From the NCBI RefSeq assembly GCF_019145355.1, contig NZ_JAHSTY010000001.1:3286001-3350000 (forward strand): 64,000 nucleotides of DNA, given 5' to 3'. The translations under genes were made by a program, and so were the position numbers. Below are positions 38,347-48,191 of the stretch, one piece after another (position 1 is the first letter of the stretch; each line of letters starts with the position of its first letter). The notes below the pieces were generated by a model that had not been told where the DNA came from, did no database searches, and saw nothing but the letters and a program-made list of their open reading frames with translations. Source of the stretch: Pseudomonas azadiae (lineage in GTDB: Bacteria > Pseudomonadota > Gammaproteobacteria > Pseudomonadales > Pseudomonadaceae).

Positions 38347-39318
38347 ATGCAGACTTGGTACCCGCAGATCAAACCCTACGCCCGGCATGATCTGGCAGTC
38401 GATGACACCCACACGCTGTACGTCGATGAAAGTGGCTCCCCCGAAGGCTTGCCCGTCGTATTCATCCATGGTGGTCCTGGCTCCGGTTGTGATGCCCAGA
38501 GCCGCTGCTATTTCGACCCCAACCTGTACCGTATCGTCACGTTCGACCAGCGTGGCTGCGGGCGCTCCACTCCGCGCGCCAGCCTGGAAAACAACACGAC
38601 CTGGGACCTGGTCGCCGACCTTGAGCGCATCCGCGAGCAGCTGGGCATCGAAAAATGGGTGCTGTTCGGCGGCTCCTGGGGCTCGACCCTGGCCCTGGCC
38701 TACGCGCAAACCCATCCGGAGCGTGTGCACGGCCTGATCGTGCGCGGCATTTTCCTGGCACGCCCGCAGGATATCGAATGGTTCTACCAGTCCGGCGCGA
38801 GCCGCCTGTTCCCGGATTACTGGCAGGACTACATCGCGCCGATCCCTGTCGAGGAGCGCCACGACATGATCGCGGCCTACCACAAGCGCCTCACCGGCAA
38901 CGACCAGATCGCCCAGATGCACGCGGCCAAGGCCTGGTCGGGCTGGGAAGGGCGCATGCTCGGCCTGTGCCCGAGCCCGCAGCACGTGGAGCGGTTTTCC
39001 GAGCCGCAACGTGCCCTGTCCATCGCGCGGATCGAGTGCCACTACTTCACCAACAACTCTTTCCTGGAGCCCAACCAGCTGATTCGCGACATGCACAAGA
39101 TCGCCCATCTGCCTGGCGTCATCATTCATGGGCGCTACGACATGATCTGCCCGCTGGACAACGCCTGGGAATTGCACCAGGCCTGGCCCAACAGCGAGCT
39201 GCAGGTGATTCGCGAAGCCGGCCATGCCGCGTCCGAACCCGGCATCACCGATGCCCTGGTGCGTGCGACTAGCCAGATGGCGCGGCGCTTGCTCGACCTG
39301 CCGCCAGAAGAAGCATGA
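38347..39318 (+). CDS. pip: Proline iminopeptidase
   Basis: Cleaves N-terminal proline from peptides; cytoplasmic alpha/beta hydrolase. The 323 residues carry the oxyanion sequence HGGPGSGCD (about 40-48), [10 protein letters not shown], nucleophile [10 protein letters not shown] (Ser about 110), the acid in HGRYDMICP and the catalytic His in [10 protein letters not shown]. It overlaps dtd by 4 bases, the same arrangement I recall in P. aeruginosa. Confidence 0.96.
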   Translation: MQTWYPQIKPYARHDLAVDDTHTLYVDESGSPEGLPVVFIHGGPGSGCDAQSRCYFDPNLYRIVTFDQRGCGRSTPRASLENNTTWDLVADLERIREQLGIEKWVLFGGSWGSTLALAYAQTHPERVHGLIVRGIFLARPQDIEWFYQSGASRLFPDYWQDYIAPIPVEERHDMIAAYHKRLTGNDQIAQMHAAKAWSGWEGRMLGLCPSPQHVERFSEPQRALSIARIECHYFTNNSFLEPNQLIRDMHKIAHLPGVIIHGRYDMICPLDNAWELHQAWPNSELQVIREAGHAASEPGITDALVRATSQMARRLLDLPPEEA

Positions 39319-39752
39319 AGGGCCTGCTGCAACGGGTGCGAGGCGCCCGTGTCGAGGTGGCGGGCGAAATCGTCGGGGCGGTCGACCAGGGATTGCTGGT
39401 GCTGGTGGCCGTCGAACCTTCAGATACGCCCGAGAGCGCCGATAAACTGTTGCACAAGCTGTTGAACTACAGGGTGTTCAGCGACGGCGAAGGCAAGATG
39501 AACCTGTCATTAAAGGACGTTGACGGCGGTTTGTTGCTGGTATCGCAGTTCACCCTGGCGGCAGACACCAGGAGCGGGCTGCGGCCGAGCTTCTCCACGG
39601 CGGCTCCGCCGGCCTTGGGAGCGGCGCTTTTTGATCACTTGCTGTTACAAGCGCAACAATTGCATGGGAAGGTGGCGTCGGGGCGTTTTGGCGCCGACAT
39701 GCAGGTGCATTTGGTCAATGACGGGCCTGTCACCTTCCTCCTACAGACGTGA
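39315..39752 (+). CDS. dtd: D-aminoacyl-tRNA deacylase
   Basis: Removes D-amino acids and glycine mischarged on tRNA. The 145 residues have the N-terminal [17 protein letters not shown], the active-site [23 protein letters not shown] (about 78-100) and the Gly-cisPro motif near the end in [11 protein letters not shown]. Translationally coupled to pip. Terminal gene of the unit; a hairpin-rich 267-base gap follows. Confidence 0.97.
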   Translation: MKGLLQRVRGARVEVAGEIVGAVDQGLLVLVAVEPSDTPESADKLLHKLLNYRVFSDGEGKMNLSLKDVDGGLLLVSQFTLAADTRSGLRPSFSTAAPPALGAALFDHLLLQAQQLHGKVASGRFGADMQVHLVNDGPVTFLLQT

Positions 39753-39782
39753 ATGTATTGAAAACGACTTTAAATGCCTAAA

Positions 39783-39951
39783 AACGCAGGGTTTCGCTAC
39801 AAATACTTCGTTAACCCTGATGCGTTGTTTCGCGGGCTACTAGATAATCGCGCGCTACGGTGATCAGCGTTGTTTGGTCCTTTTTTGACTTAGGTAGAGA
39901 CTTGTCCGACGACCGATGGGGAATCATTTTGCCCCACAAGAGTCGGAACAA
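39783..39951 (+). other. Two large stem-loops between dtd and opgG
   Basis: Stem-loop one is 39783-39826: AACGC/GCGTT and AGGGTT/AACCCT with a three-base bulge. Stem-loop two is 39902-39951: TTGTCCGAC pairs with GTCGG-A-ACAA, and an inner TGGGG/CCCCA stem lies within. There is no open frame with a ribosome site. With the terminator-like hairpin that follows, this could be an attenuator leader of opgG or a small RNA. No clear promoter was found. Confidence 0.42.
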
Positions 39952-39957
39952 TGCTCG

Positions 39958-39994
39958 CCAACCTGGCATATAGATAGCTGGCCGTTGGTTTTTT
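39958..39994 (+). terminator. Terminator-like hairpin just upstream of opgG
   Basis: CCAAC/GTTGG and GGC/GCC pair around an AT-rich loop and are followed directly by six T, only 25 bases before the opgG start codon. It could end the pip-dtd unit or attenuate opgGH. Confidence 0.5.
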
Positions 39995-40019
39995 GATCTG
40001 TTTTCGGCGAGGGTTGCTC

Positions 40020-41756
40020 GTGATTGTTAGTCCCTGTAATGCACCAAAATTGTCTGCCAAACGGTTACGAAACGCACTGGTGACGGGCTCTGCCCTGTTT
40101 TGCCTGTTCGGCGCGGGTCAACTGTGGGCATTCAGTCTGGATGATGTGTCGGCCAAGGCAAAAGAGCTGGCCGGGCAGAAATACGAAGCTCCGCGCAGCA
40201 ATCTGCCGAACGAATTCCGCGAAATGAAGTTCGCGGACTACCAGAAGATTCGTTTCCGCAACGAAAAAGCCGAGTGGGCCGATCAGAACACGCCGTTCAA
40301 GCTGTCCTTCTATCACCAGGGTATGCATTTCGATACGCCGGTGAAAATCAACGAAGTGACCGCCGACAGCGTCCAGGAAATCAAATACGACCCGTCGCGT
40401 TTCGATTTTGGCGACGTGAAGTTTGATCCCAAAGCCACCGAACAGCTGGGTTATGCCGGTTTCCGTGTGCTGTTCCCGATCAACAAGGGCGACAAGCAAG
40501 ACGAAATCATGACCATGCTCGGCGCCAGCTATTTCCGCGTCGTGGGCAAAGACCAGGTCTATGGCCTGTCCGCCCGTGGCATGGCGATCGATACCGCGCT
40601 GCCGTCCGGCGAAGAATTCCCGCGGTTCACCGAGTTCTGGATCGAACGTCCAAAGCCGGGTGACAAGCACCTGGTGATCTTTGCCCTGTTGGATTCGCCG
40701 CGCGCTACCGGTGCGTATCGCCTGATCCTGCGTCCGGGCACCGACACGGTCGTCGATGTGAAATCCCAGATGTTCCTGCGCGACAAGGTCAGCAAGCTGG
40801 GCGTTGCCCCGCTGACCAGCATGTTCCTGTTCGGCGCCAACCAGCCGTCCAAGGTCCTCAACTACCGTCGCGAACTGCACGACTCCAGTGGCTTGTCGAT
40901 CCATGCCGGCAACGGCGAGTGGATCTGGCGCCCACTGAACAATCCTAAACACCTGTCGGTCAGCAACTTCACCGTCGAGAACCCGCGTGGTTTCGGCCTG
41001 CTGCAACGTGGCCGCAACTTCAGCCACTACGAAGACCTGGACGACAACTACGACAAACGCCCAAGCGCCTGGATCGAGCCTGAAGGCGATTGGGGCAAGG
41101 GTTCCGTCGACCTCGTCGAAATCCCGACCGCCGATGAAACCAACGACAACATCGTTGCCTTCTGGAGCCCGGAAAAACTGCCGGAAGTCGGCCAGCCACT
41201 GGACGTAGCCTATCGCCTGCACTGGACCCTGGATGACGCAGCGTTCCATTCGCCGGACAGTGCCTGGGTCAAACAGACCCTGCGCTCCACGGGTGACGTC
41301 AAGCAGTCCAACCTGATCCGTCAGCCGGATGGCAGCGTTGCGTACCTGGTGGACTTCGAAGGCCCTTCCCTGAAAAAACTGCTGCCGGACGCCCCGGTGC
41401 GCAGCCAGGTGAGTGTCGGTGACAATGCTGAACTCGTTGAAAACAGCGTGCGTTACAACGAACACACCAAAGGCTGGCGCCTGACCCTGCGCATGAAAAT
41501 CAAGGACGCAGGCAAGCCGACCGAGATGCGTGCGGCGCTGGTGCAGGATATTCCGCAGCCTGAGCCTGAAGCTGTCTCGACCCATGTGCTCAAGGCCGAC
41601 AAAGTCCTGGCCAAGCAGCACGAGAAACAGGTCAAGAAAGACGCCAAGGACAAGGAAGCCAAGCAGCCAGAAGCTGTCCCAGCCACGCCGGAGCCGATCA
41701 AGACCGAACAAGTCCTGACCGAGACCTGGAGCTATCAGTTGCCTGCCGATGAGTAA
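40020..41756 (+). CDS. opgG: Glucan biosynthesis periplasmic protein OpgG
   Basis: Periplasmic protein needed to build osmoregulated periplasmic glucans with OpgH. The 578 residues include a long signal sequence ([23 protein letters not shown], cleavage near residue 37), then the beta-sandwich region [19 protein letters not shown], the [37 protein letters not shown] core and a charged Lys-rich tail (about 520-560). I chose the GTG at 40020, giving [19 protein letters not shown], over an ATG nine codons upstream that lies in the terminator-like hairpin region. It overlaps opgH by 8 bases. Confidence 0.96.
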   Translation: MIVSPCNAPKLSAKRLRNALVTGSALFCLFGAGQLWAFSLDDVSAKAKELAGQKYEAPRSNLPNEFREMKFADYQKIRFRNEKAEWADQNTPFKLSFYHQGMHFDTPVKINEVTADSVQEIKYDPSRFDFGDVKFDPKATEQLGYAGFRVLFPINKGDKQDEIMTMLGASYFRVVGKDQVYGLSARGMAIDTALPSGEEFPRFTEFWIERPKPGDKHLVIFALLDSPRATGAYRLILRPGTDTVVDVKSQMFLRDKVSKLGVAPLTSMFLFGANQPSKVLNYRRELHDSSGLSIHAGNGEWIWRPLNNPKHLSVSNFTVENPRGFGLLQRGRNFSHYEDLDDNYDKRPSAWIEPEGDWGKGSVDLVEIPTADETNDNIVAFWSPEKLPEVGQPLDVAYRLHWTLDDAAFHSPDSAWVKQTLRSTGDVKQSNLIRQPDGSVAYLVDFEGPSLKKLLPDAPVRSQVSVGDNAELVENSVRYNEHTKGWRLTLRMKIKDAGKPTEMRAALVQDIPQPEPEAVSTHVLKADKVLAKQHEKQVKKDAKDKEAKQPEAVPATPEPIKTEQVLTETWSYQLPADE

Positions 41757-44319
41757 CTCTCAAGTAACGCCCGAGACTCTGTCCGAGTATCTGGCGCATC
41801 TTCCGATGACCGCTAAGCAGCGCGCCGAACTGGCGGGCTGCTCATCCTTCAGCGAATTGCACGAGCGCTTGTCGTCGAAGGCATTCGACGCACCTGCCGA
41901 TGCTGCCCAGGCCTCGGTGGGCCGCCGCTTGACCCTCAACACCGCCGAAGAACTGCAAGACGCCGAAATGCTGGCGCTCGACGCCAGTGGCCGTGTGTGC
42001 CTCAAGGCCACGCCGCCGATTCGGCGTACCCGCGTGGTACCGGAGCCGTGGCGCACCAATATCCTGGTGCGCGGCTGGCGCCGTCTTACCGGGCGCAGCA
42101 ACCCGCCGAAACCGCCGAAGGATGAACGGGTGTTGCCGGCTGCGCGCTGGCGCACCGTCGGTTCGATCCGCCGCTACATTCTGCTGGTGCTGATGCTGGG
42201 CCAGACCATCGTGGCCGGCTGGTACATGAAAGGCATCATGCCGTACCAGGGCTGGTCGCTGGTCGACTTCGACGAGATCCGTAACCAGACGCTGCTGCAA
42301 ACCGCGACCCAGGTACTGCCCTACGCCCTGCAAACCAGCATCCTGATCATGTTCGGGATCCTGTTCTGCTGGGTGTCGGCGGGTTTCTGGACCGCGTTGA
42401 TGGGCTTTCTGGAGTTGCTCACCGGTCACGATAAATACCGGATTTCCGGTAAAAGTGCCGGCGACGAGCCGATTCCGAAAGACGCCCGCACCGCGCTGGT
42501 GATGCCGATCTGTAACGAAGACGTGCCTCGGGTATTCGCCGGTCTGCGCGCCACGTTCGAGTCGGTGGCCGCGACCGGTGACCTGGATCGCTTCGACTTC
42601 TTCGTGCTCAGCGACAGTAATGACGCCGACATCTGCATCGCCGAACAGCAAGCCTGGCTCGACGTGTGCCGTGAAGCCGGTGGTTTCGGCAAGATCTTTT
42701 ATCGCCGTCGCCGCCGTCGCGTAAAGCGCAAGAGCGGCAACCTCGACGACTTCTGCCGTCGTTGGGGCGGTGATTATAAATACATGGTCGTGCTCGACGC
42801 CGATAGCGTCATGAGCGGCGAGTGCCTGACCAGCCTGGTGCGCCTGATGGAAGCCACGCCGGACGCCGGGATTATCCAGACCGCGCCACGTGCGTCGGGC
42901 ATGGACACCCTGTATGCGCGCATGCAGCAGTTCGCCACGCGCGTATACGGCCCGCTGTTCACCGCCGGCCTGCACTTCTGGCAGTTGGGTGAATCCCACT
43001 ACTGGGGTCACAACGCGATCATCCGCATGAAGCCGTTTATCGAGCACTGCGCCCTGGCGCCATTGCCGGGTAAGGGCGCGTTCGCCGGCTCCATCCTGTC
43101 CCACGACTTCGTTGAAGCCGCGCTGATGCGCCGCGCCGGCTGGGGCGTGTGGATTGCCTACGACCTGCCGGGCAGCTACGAAGAACTGCCGCCGAACCTG
43201 CTGGACGAACTCAAGCGTGACCGTCGCTGGTGCCACGGCAACCTGATGAACTTCCGCCTGTTCCTGGTCAAGGGCATGCACCCGGTGCACCGCGCGGTGT
43301 TCCTGACCGGCGTGATGTCTTACCTGTCGGCACCCTTGTGGTTCCTGTTCCTGGTGCTGTCCACGGCCTTGCTGGCGGTGAACACGCTGATGGAGCCGCA
43401 GTACTTCATGGCCCCGCGCCAGTTGTACCCGCTGTGGCCGCAATGGCATCCGGACAAGGCGGTGGCGCTGTTCTCCACCACCATCGTGTTGCTGTTCTTG
43501 CCGAAGCTGTTGAGCATCATCCTGATCTGGGCCAAGGGCGCGAAAGAGTTCGGCGGCAAGTTCAAGGTGACGATGTCGATGCTGCTAGAGATGCTGTTCT
43601 CCATGCTGCTGGCGCCGGTGCGGATGATTTTCCACACCCGCTTCGTGCTCGCTGCGTTTCTTGGCTGGGCCGCTACCTGGAACTCGCCCAAGCGTGACGA
43701 CGACTCGACAACCTGGGGCGAAGCCTTCAAGCGTCACGGCACCCAGACTCTGCTTGGCTTCCTGTGGGCGCTGCTGGTGGTGTGGTTGAACCCGAGCTTC
43801 CTGTGGTGGCTGGTGCCGATCGTCGGCTCGCTGATGCTGTCGATCCCGGTGTCGGTGATTTCCAGCCGCGTGAACCTGGGCCTGAAGTCCCGTGACGAGA
43901 GCCTGTTCCTCATCCCTGAGGAATACAATCCGCCGCAGGCGTTGCTGTCCACCGACAAGTACACCCACGAAAACCGCTGGCACGCGCTGCATGACGGCTT
44001 TGTGCGTGCGGTGGTCGACCCGCAGCAGAACGCCCTGGCCTGTGCCCTGGCAACCTCGCGTCACGGCAAAGCCGAGCCGATCGAGTACCTGCGTGCCGAG
44101 CGCGTGCGCCATGCGTTGAAAGTCGGCCCTGCCGGCCTCAACAATGCAGAGCGCGTGGCCTTGCTCAGCGATCCGGTCGCCCTGGCCCGCCTGCACGAGC
44201 AGGTCTGGAGCGAAGGTCACCCCGAGTGGCTTGCCGCCTGGCGCGACTCGATCAAGGCTGACCCGCACGCGCCGTTGCTGCCACTGCAGCCGCAATTGGC
44301 CCTGGCCCAACCGGCCTGA
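41749..44319 (+). CDS. opgH: Glucans biosynthesis glucosyltransferase OpgH
   Basis: Inner-membrane family 2 glycosyltransferase that polymerises UDP-glucose into the beta-1,2 backbone of periplasmic glucans. The 856 residues have two hydrophobic helices before a large cytoplasmic catalytic domain. That domain holds the D,D,D,QxxRW-type motifs: [33 protein letters not shown] and [10 protein letters not shown]. Several further helices follow (about 515-730). It works with OpgG, whose gene overlaps upstream. Glucans aid osmoadaptation and, in many species, plant or host interaction. Confidence 0.97.
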   Translation: MSNSQVTPETLSEYLAHLPMTAKQRAELAGCSSFSELHERLSSKAFDAPADAAQASVGRRLTLNTAEELQDAEMLALDASGRVCLKATPPIRRTRVVPEPWRTNILVRGWRRLTGRSNPPKPPKDERVLPAARWRTVGSIRRYILLVLMLGQTIVAGWYMKGIMPYQGWSLVDFDEIRNQTLLQTATQVLPYALQTSILIMFGILFCWVSAGFWTALMGFLELLTGHDKYRISGKSAGDEPIPKDARTALVMPICNEDVPRVFAGLRATFESVAATGDLDRFDFFVLSDSNDADICIAEQQAWLDVCREAGGFGKIFYRRRRRRVKRKSGNLDDFCRRWGGDYKYMVVLDADSVMSGECLTSLVRLMEATPDAGIIQTAPRASGMDTLYARMQQFATRVYGPLFTAGLHFWQLGESHYWGHNAIIRMKPFIEHCALAPLPGKGAFAGSILSHDFVEAALMRRAGWGVWIAYDLPGSYEELPPNLLDELKRDRRWCHGNLMNFRLFLVKGMHPVHRAVFLTGVMSYLSAPLWFLFLVLSTALLAVNTLMEPQYFMAPRQLYPLWPQWHPDKAVALFSTTIVLLFLPKLLSIILIWAKGAKEFGGKFKVTMSMLLEMLFSMLLAPVRMIFHTRFVLAAFLGWAATWNSPKRDDDSTTWGEAFKRHGTQTLLGFLWALLVVWLNPSFLWWLVPIVGSLMLSIPVSVISSRVNLGLKSRDESLFLIPEEYNPPQALLSTDKYTHENRWHALHDGFVRAVVDPQQNALACALATSRHGKAEPIEYLRAERVRHALKVGPAGLNNAERVALLSDPVALARLHEQVWSEGHPEWLAAWRDSIKADPHAPLLPLQPQLALAQPA

Positions 44320-44324
44320 TTCAG

Positions 44325-44353
44325 ACACCCCCGAGGGCTCACCTCGGGGGTGT
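44325..44353 (+). terminator. Hairpin after opgH, likely terminator
   Basis: Perfect twelve-base stem ACACCCCCGAGG/CCTCGGGGGTGT with a five-base loop, five bases after the opgH stop. There is only a short T stretch, so termination may be partial. Confidence 0.6.
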
Positions 44354-44504
44354 TCGAAGCGGCAGTCCTACAGCGTCTCCCGCGCTTTCCGCGCCGCGCT
44401 AACCTCTTGTTATTTCGATACAAAAGACCCTTGCCCGAGGTGTATTGCTGTGCCTGCGGCTGAGTTAGCATCGCCCCGAATTTGACTTGGCCACGGGGAT
44501 ATTC

Positions 44505-45305
44505 ATGAGCAAGGGCTTTTGTTCGGCGCTGTTGATAAGCGCTGTCGCGTTGATTCACTTGGGCCTCGCGCAGGCGGGCGCGATTGACGACGCCGTTCGG
44601 CGTGGCGTGCTCAAAGTCGGTACCACGCCCACCTACGTGCCTTTCGAGATGACGGATAAACAGGGGCATATCATCGGCTTCGAAATCGACCTGCTCAAGG
44701 TCATGAGCCAAGCGCTGGGGGTGGAGCTGGAGCTGGTCGCGGTGCCTTACCCCGAATTGGTGGCGGGGTTGCTGGCGAAAAATTTCGACCTGATCGGCAG
44801 CGGCATGACCGTCACCCAAGAGCGCAACCTCAAGCTGAACTTCAGCGATTCGTTCATCGTGGTCGGCCAGTCGGTGTTGCTGCACCCGCGCCTGGCGGGC
44901 AAGGTCTCCAGTGTCGAAGACCTGGACGACGCCAGCTACCGGATCGCTACCACCGAAGGCACCACCGGTGAGTCAGCGGCGCGACGGTTTCTGGGGGCGG
45001 CCCGGCTCAGCACGTTTGCGACGCCGGAGGAGGGCGTGCGCCAAGTGGTGCTGGGCCAGGCCGATGCCTTTATTCATGACGCGCCCTATAACCTGATTGC
45101 CTTGAGTCGCCCGGAAAACAGCGCGCTGCTGGCGCTTGAGCAACCCTTCACCTTTGAGCCGCTGGCCTTCGGCGTGAAGAAAGGTGATTTCGACAGCCTC
45201 AACTGGATCAACCATTTCCTCAACCAGGTTGCCCAGGACGGAACCTACGATCACCTGCACGACAAGTGGTTCAAGGACACTGCCTGGATGACGGAAATCG
45301 ATTGA
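44505..45305 (+). CDS. Amino-acid-type ABC transporter substrate-binding protein, copy 1
   Basis: A 266-residue periplasmic binding protein of family 3. Signal peptide FCSALLISAVALIHLGLAQA, then GAIDDAVRRGVLKVGTTPTYVPFEMTD, IGFEIDLLKVM, FDLIGSGMTVTQERNLKLNFSDSFIVVGQ and GTTGESAARRFLG. It shows strong collinear similarity to the next gene at the same length, so the two are tandem paralogues. ATG 44505 is preferred; an upstream ATG at 44487 would spoil the signal peptide. Ligand not certain; polar amino acids are likely from the family. Confidence 0.86.
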   Translation: MSKGFCSALLISAVALIHLGLAQAGAIDDAVRRGVLKVGTTPTYVPFEMTDKQGHIIGFEIDLLKVMSQALGVELELVAVPYPELVAGLLAKNFDLIGSGMTVTQERNLKLNFSDSFIVVGQSVLLHPRLAGKVSSVEDLDDASYRIATTEGTTGESAARRFLGAARLSTFATPEEGVRQVVLGQADAFIHDAPYNLIALSRPENSALLALEQPFTFEPLAFGVKKGDFDSLNWINHFLNQVAQDGTYDHLHDKWFKDTAWMTEID

Positions 45306-45430
45306 GAGTCATAACTGCTTACACATCAAACCGTTGCCGCCGTTTTTGGCGCACCTGTCTACGCCTGCACTCTGGCGCACCGTCGTGGGGCTTTTCCGAC
45401 ATACACTGATAACAAATAGCCGTGAAACCT

Positions 45431-45458
45431 TTGTGGCGAGAGGCGAGTGGGTTAGGAT
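45431..45458 (+). promoter_or_regulatory. Candidate sigma-70 promoter of the second binding-protein gene
   Basis: TTGTGG, a 16-base spacer and TAGGAT, about 60 bases upstream of the start. Seen by eye only. Confidence 0.35.
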
Positions 45459-45521
45459 CCCACCCCGAAATGGTGCAGCCCTTTTGCGCGCCGACCTTAC
45501 AAGAATCGTTCAGGGGACTTG

Positions 45522-46322
45522 ATGATGAAAAAGTATCTTTCGATGCTGCTGCTTGGCGTCACCGCGCTGGTCGCAGCCAACGCGGCCCAGGCCGGTGCGA
45601 TCGATGATGCGGTCAAGCGCGGCACGCTCAAGGTCGGCATGGACCCGACCTACATGCCGTTCGAAATGACCGACAAGCGCGGTGAAATCATCGGCTTTGA
45701 AGTCGACATCCTCAAGGCCATGGCCAAGTCCATGGGCGTCAAGCTGGAGCTGGTGTCCACCGGCTACGACGGCATCATCCCGGCCTTCCTGACGGGCAAG
45801 TTCGACATGATCGGCAGCGGCATGACCCTGACCCAGGAGCGCAACCTGCGCCTGAACTTCAGCGAACCCTTCATCGTGGTCGGCCAGACCCTGCTGATTC
45901 GCAAGGAACTGGAAGGCACCATCAAGTCCTACAAAGACCTGAACGACGAGAAATACCGCCTCACCTCCAAGCTTGGCACCACCGGTGAGATGGTCGCCAA
46001 GAAGCTGATCTCCAAAGCCAAGTACCACGGCTACGACAACGAACAGGAAGGCGTGCTGGACGTGGTCAACGGCAAGGCCGATGCCTTTGTGTACGACGCG
46101 CCGTACAACGTGGTGGCCGAGAAGAAAGTCGGCAACGGCAAGCTGGTGTTCCTGGAAGAGCCCTTCACCTTCGAGCCATTGGCGTTCGGCCTGAAGAAAG
46201 GCGACTACGACAGCATCAACTTCATCAACAACTTCCTGCACCAGATCAAGAACGACGGCACCTACGATCGTATCCATGACAAGTGGTTCAAGAGCTCCGA
46301 GTGGCTCAAGGATATGGAATAA
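45522..46322 (+). CDS. Amino-acid-type ABC transporter substrate-binding protein, copy 2
   Basis: A 266-residue family 3 binding protein. Signal peptide MMKKYLSMLLLGVTALVAANAAQA, then GAIDDAVKRGTLKVGMDPTYMPFEMTDKRGEIIGFEVDILKAMAKSMG, DMIGSGMTLTQERNLRLNFSEPF and GTTGEMVAKKL. It lies upstream of the permease and ATPase genes, so it is probably the main binding protein of that transporter. A REP pair of family 2 lies between it and the permease gene. Start ATG 45522 follows AGGGGA. Confidence 0.9.
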   Translation: MMKKYLSMLLLGVTALVAANAAQAGAIDDAVKRGTLKVGMDPTYMPFEMTDKRGEIIGFEVDILKAMAKSMGVKLELVSTGYDGIIPAFLTGKFDMIGSGMTLTQERNLRLNFSEPFIVVGQTLLIRKELEGTIKSYKDLNDEKYRLTSKLGTTGEMVAKKLISKAKYHGYDNEQEGVLDVVNGKADAFVYDAPYNVVAEKKVGNGKLVFLEEPFTFEPLAFGLKKGDYDSINFINNFLHQIKNDGTYDRIHDKWFKSSEWLKDME

Positions 46323-46332
46323 AGGCTGGCTT

Positions 46333-46466
46333 GTAGTGAGCGGGCTTGCCCCGCGCTGGGTGGCGAAGCCGCCCCAAAACCTTACGCCTCGGTCTCTCTG
46401 AAGCACTGCGGGGCCGGGATTTAGGGGCGGCTTCGCCACCCAGCGCGGGGCAAGCCCGCTCACTAC
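46333..46466. repeat. Paired REP element, family 2
   Basis: Arms GTAGTGAGCGGGCTTGCCCC and GGGGCAAGCCCGCTCACTAC, with inner GGGTGGCGAAGCCGCCCC, closely matching the copies at 8749 and 52245. It is inserted between the binding-protein and permease genes of one transporter. Confidence 0.92.
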
Positions 46467-46504
46467 ACGGAGGCGCGCGCCCGACTCTTTTGGATACTGA
46501 GTAA

Positions 46505-47464
46505 ATGAAACAGAAAAAAGCCCAATGGCCCTGGCACCTGCTGACCGTGGTCGTGCTGGTCGGCCTGGCGGGCGCCTTGTATTACGCCACGTCGTTGATG
46601 TCCTATGAGTGGCGCTGGAACCGCGTCCCGCAATATTTCGCCTATCAGGCTGAAGAGGCCCAGCGGGCGGCGGATATCTCTACCGTGATTGAGCTGGTGC
46701 GCAAAGGCGATAGCGCCGAAGTCACCCTGCGCAACGACGCGGGCGCCGAGCAAACGGTGACGGTCGCCGACAACAGCCTGCAAGTGGCACGCGGCGATGA
46801 CGTGGCCGAGGGCGATGTGATCGGCGTCAACCGCCATTGGGCGCTGGGCCCACTGATGTGGGGCTTGTGGACCACGCTGTGGCTGTCGGTAGTGTCTGGC
46901 ATCCTTGGCCTGGCGATCGGCTTGGCGACCGGCCTGTGCCGGTTGTCCAGCAACCCGACCCTGCGCGACCTGTCGACCATCTACGTCGAACTGGTGCGCG
47001 GCACGCCGCTGTTGGTGCAGATATTCATTTTCTATTTCTTCATCGGCACGGTACTCAACCTGTCCCGGGAGTTCGCCGGGATCGCCGCGCTGTCGCTGTT
47101 CACCGGCGCGTATGTGGCGGAAATCGTGCGCGCCGGCGTGCAGTCCATCACCCGTGGCCAGAACGAAGCCGCTCGGTCCCTGGGCCTGAGCGCCAGCCAG
47201 TCGATGCGCCATGTGGTATTGCCGCAGGCGTTCAAGCGCGTGCTGCCGCCGCTGGCCGGGCAATTCATCAGCCTGGTGAAAGACACCTCGCTGGTTTCGG
47301 TGATTGCGATCACCGAACTGCTCAAAAGCGGCCGCGAAGTGATCACCACCTCCTTTTCGCCGTTTGAGATCCTGTTCTGTGTGGCAGGCCTGTACCTGCT
47401 GATCAACCTGCCGCTGTCGAAAATGGCCAGCCGGCTTGAGCGGAGGCTCGCGCAAAGTGATTGA
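46505..47464 (+). CDS. Amino acid ABC transporter permease with N-terminal periplasmic insertion
   Basis: A 319-residue inner-membrane permease of the HisMQ type. A first helix ([18 protein letters not shown], about 11-28) is followed by about 85 mostly soluble residues with [25 protein letters not shown]. The usual core starts at [27 protein letters not shown]. The core has [17 protein letters not shown] and the ATPase-contact motif [22 protein letters not shown]. No second permease gene is adjacent, so it probably works as a homodimer. It overlaps the ATPase gene. Confidence 0.9.
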   Translation: MKQKKAQWPWHLLTVVVLVGLAGALYYATSLMSYEWRWNRVPQYFAYQAEEAQRAADISTVIELVRKGDSAEVTLRNDAGAEQTVTVADNSLQVARGDDVAEGDVIGVNRHWALGPLMWGLWTTLWLSVVSGILGLAIGLATGLCRLSSNPTLRDLSTIYVELVRGTPLLVQIFIFYFFIGTVLNLSREFAGIAALSLFTGAYVAEIVRAGVQSITRGQNEAARSLGLSASQSMRHVVLPQAFKRVLPPLAGQFISLVKDTSLVSVIAITELLKSGREVITTSFSPFEILFCVAGLYLLINLPLSKMASRLERRLAQSD

Positions 47465-48191
47465 AGTCCGCGATCTGGTAAAAGTCTTCGATACCCGTGG
47501 CCATGTGGTCCGCGCGGTCGACCACGTCACCACCCAGGTGGCCAAGGGTGAGGTACTGGTAGTGATCGGCCCTTCCGGCTCCGGCAAGTCCACGTTCCTG
47601 CGCTGCCTCAATGGCCTGGAGGAATTCGACTCAGGCTCGGTGAGCATCGACGGCCTGCAACTGGCTGACCCGAAAACCGACGTCAACGCTTATCGCCGTG
47701 AAGTCGGCATGGTGTTCCAGCATTTCAACCTGTTCCCCCACATGACCGTGCTGGAAAACCTGTGCCTGGCGCAAAAGGTCGTCCGCAAGCGCGGCAAGCA
47801 GGAGCGCGAAGCCAAGGCCCTGGCGCTGCTGGAGAAGGTCGGCATTGCGCAGAAGGCCAACGAATTTCCATCACGCCTGTCCGGCGGCCAGCAGCAGCGT
47901 GTCGCGATTGCCCGTGCCTTGGCGATGGAGCCCAAGGTGATGCTGTTTGACGAGCCCACCTCGGCGCTGGACCCGGAAATGGTCGGCGAGGTGCTGGACG
48001 TGATGAAGACCCTGGCCCTGGAAGGCATGACCATGGTCTGCGTCACCCACGAAATGGGCTTTGCCCGTGAAGTGGCCGACCGCGTGCTGTTCTTCGACCA
48101 TGGCAAATTGCTTGAGGATGCGGCGCCGGCCGCGTTCTTCGAGGCGCCGAAAGACCCGCGGGCCCAGGCCTTTCTGCGTCAGGTCCTATAA
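47457..48191 (+). CDS. Amino acid ABC transporter ATP-binding protein
   Basis: A 244-residue ATPase of the GlnQ/HisP class. Walker [10 protein letters not shown] (about 36-44), Q-loop [14 protein letters not shown], signature [17 protein letters not shown], Walker [14 protein letters not shown], and [17 protein letters not shown] chose the GTG at 47457 ([14 protein letters not shown]) after GGAGG, overlapping the permease stop by 8 bases; an ATG at 47436 would overlap more. Its 3' end overlaps that of the convergent chemoreceptor gene by 6 bases. Confidence 0.93.
   Translation: MIEVRDLVKVFDTRGHVVRAVDHVTTQVAKGEVLVVIGPSGSGKSTFLRCLNGLEEFDSGSVSIDGLQLADPKTDVNAYRREVGMVFQHFNLFPHMTVLENLCLAQKVVRKRGKQEREAKALALLEKVGIAQKANEFPSRLSGGQQQRVAIARALAMEPKVMLFDEPTSALDPEMVGEVLDVMKTLALEGMTMVCVTHEMGFAREVADRVLFFDHGKLLEDAAPAAFFEAPKDPRAQAFLRQVL

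Noticed and set aside
40065..41711. A 548-codon frame antisense to opgG, and a 535-codon one antisense to opgH (41842-43449)
   Set aside because: Both shadow well-recognised genes and show no domain or ribosome site.
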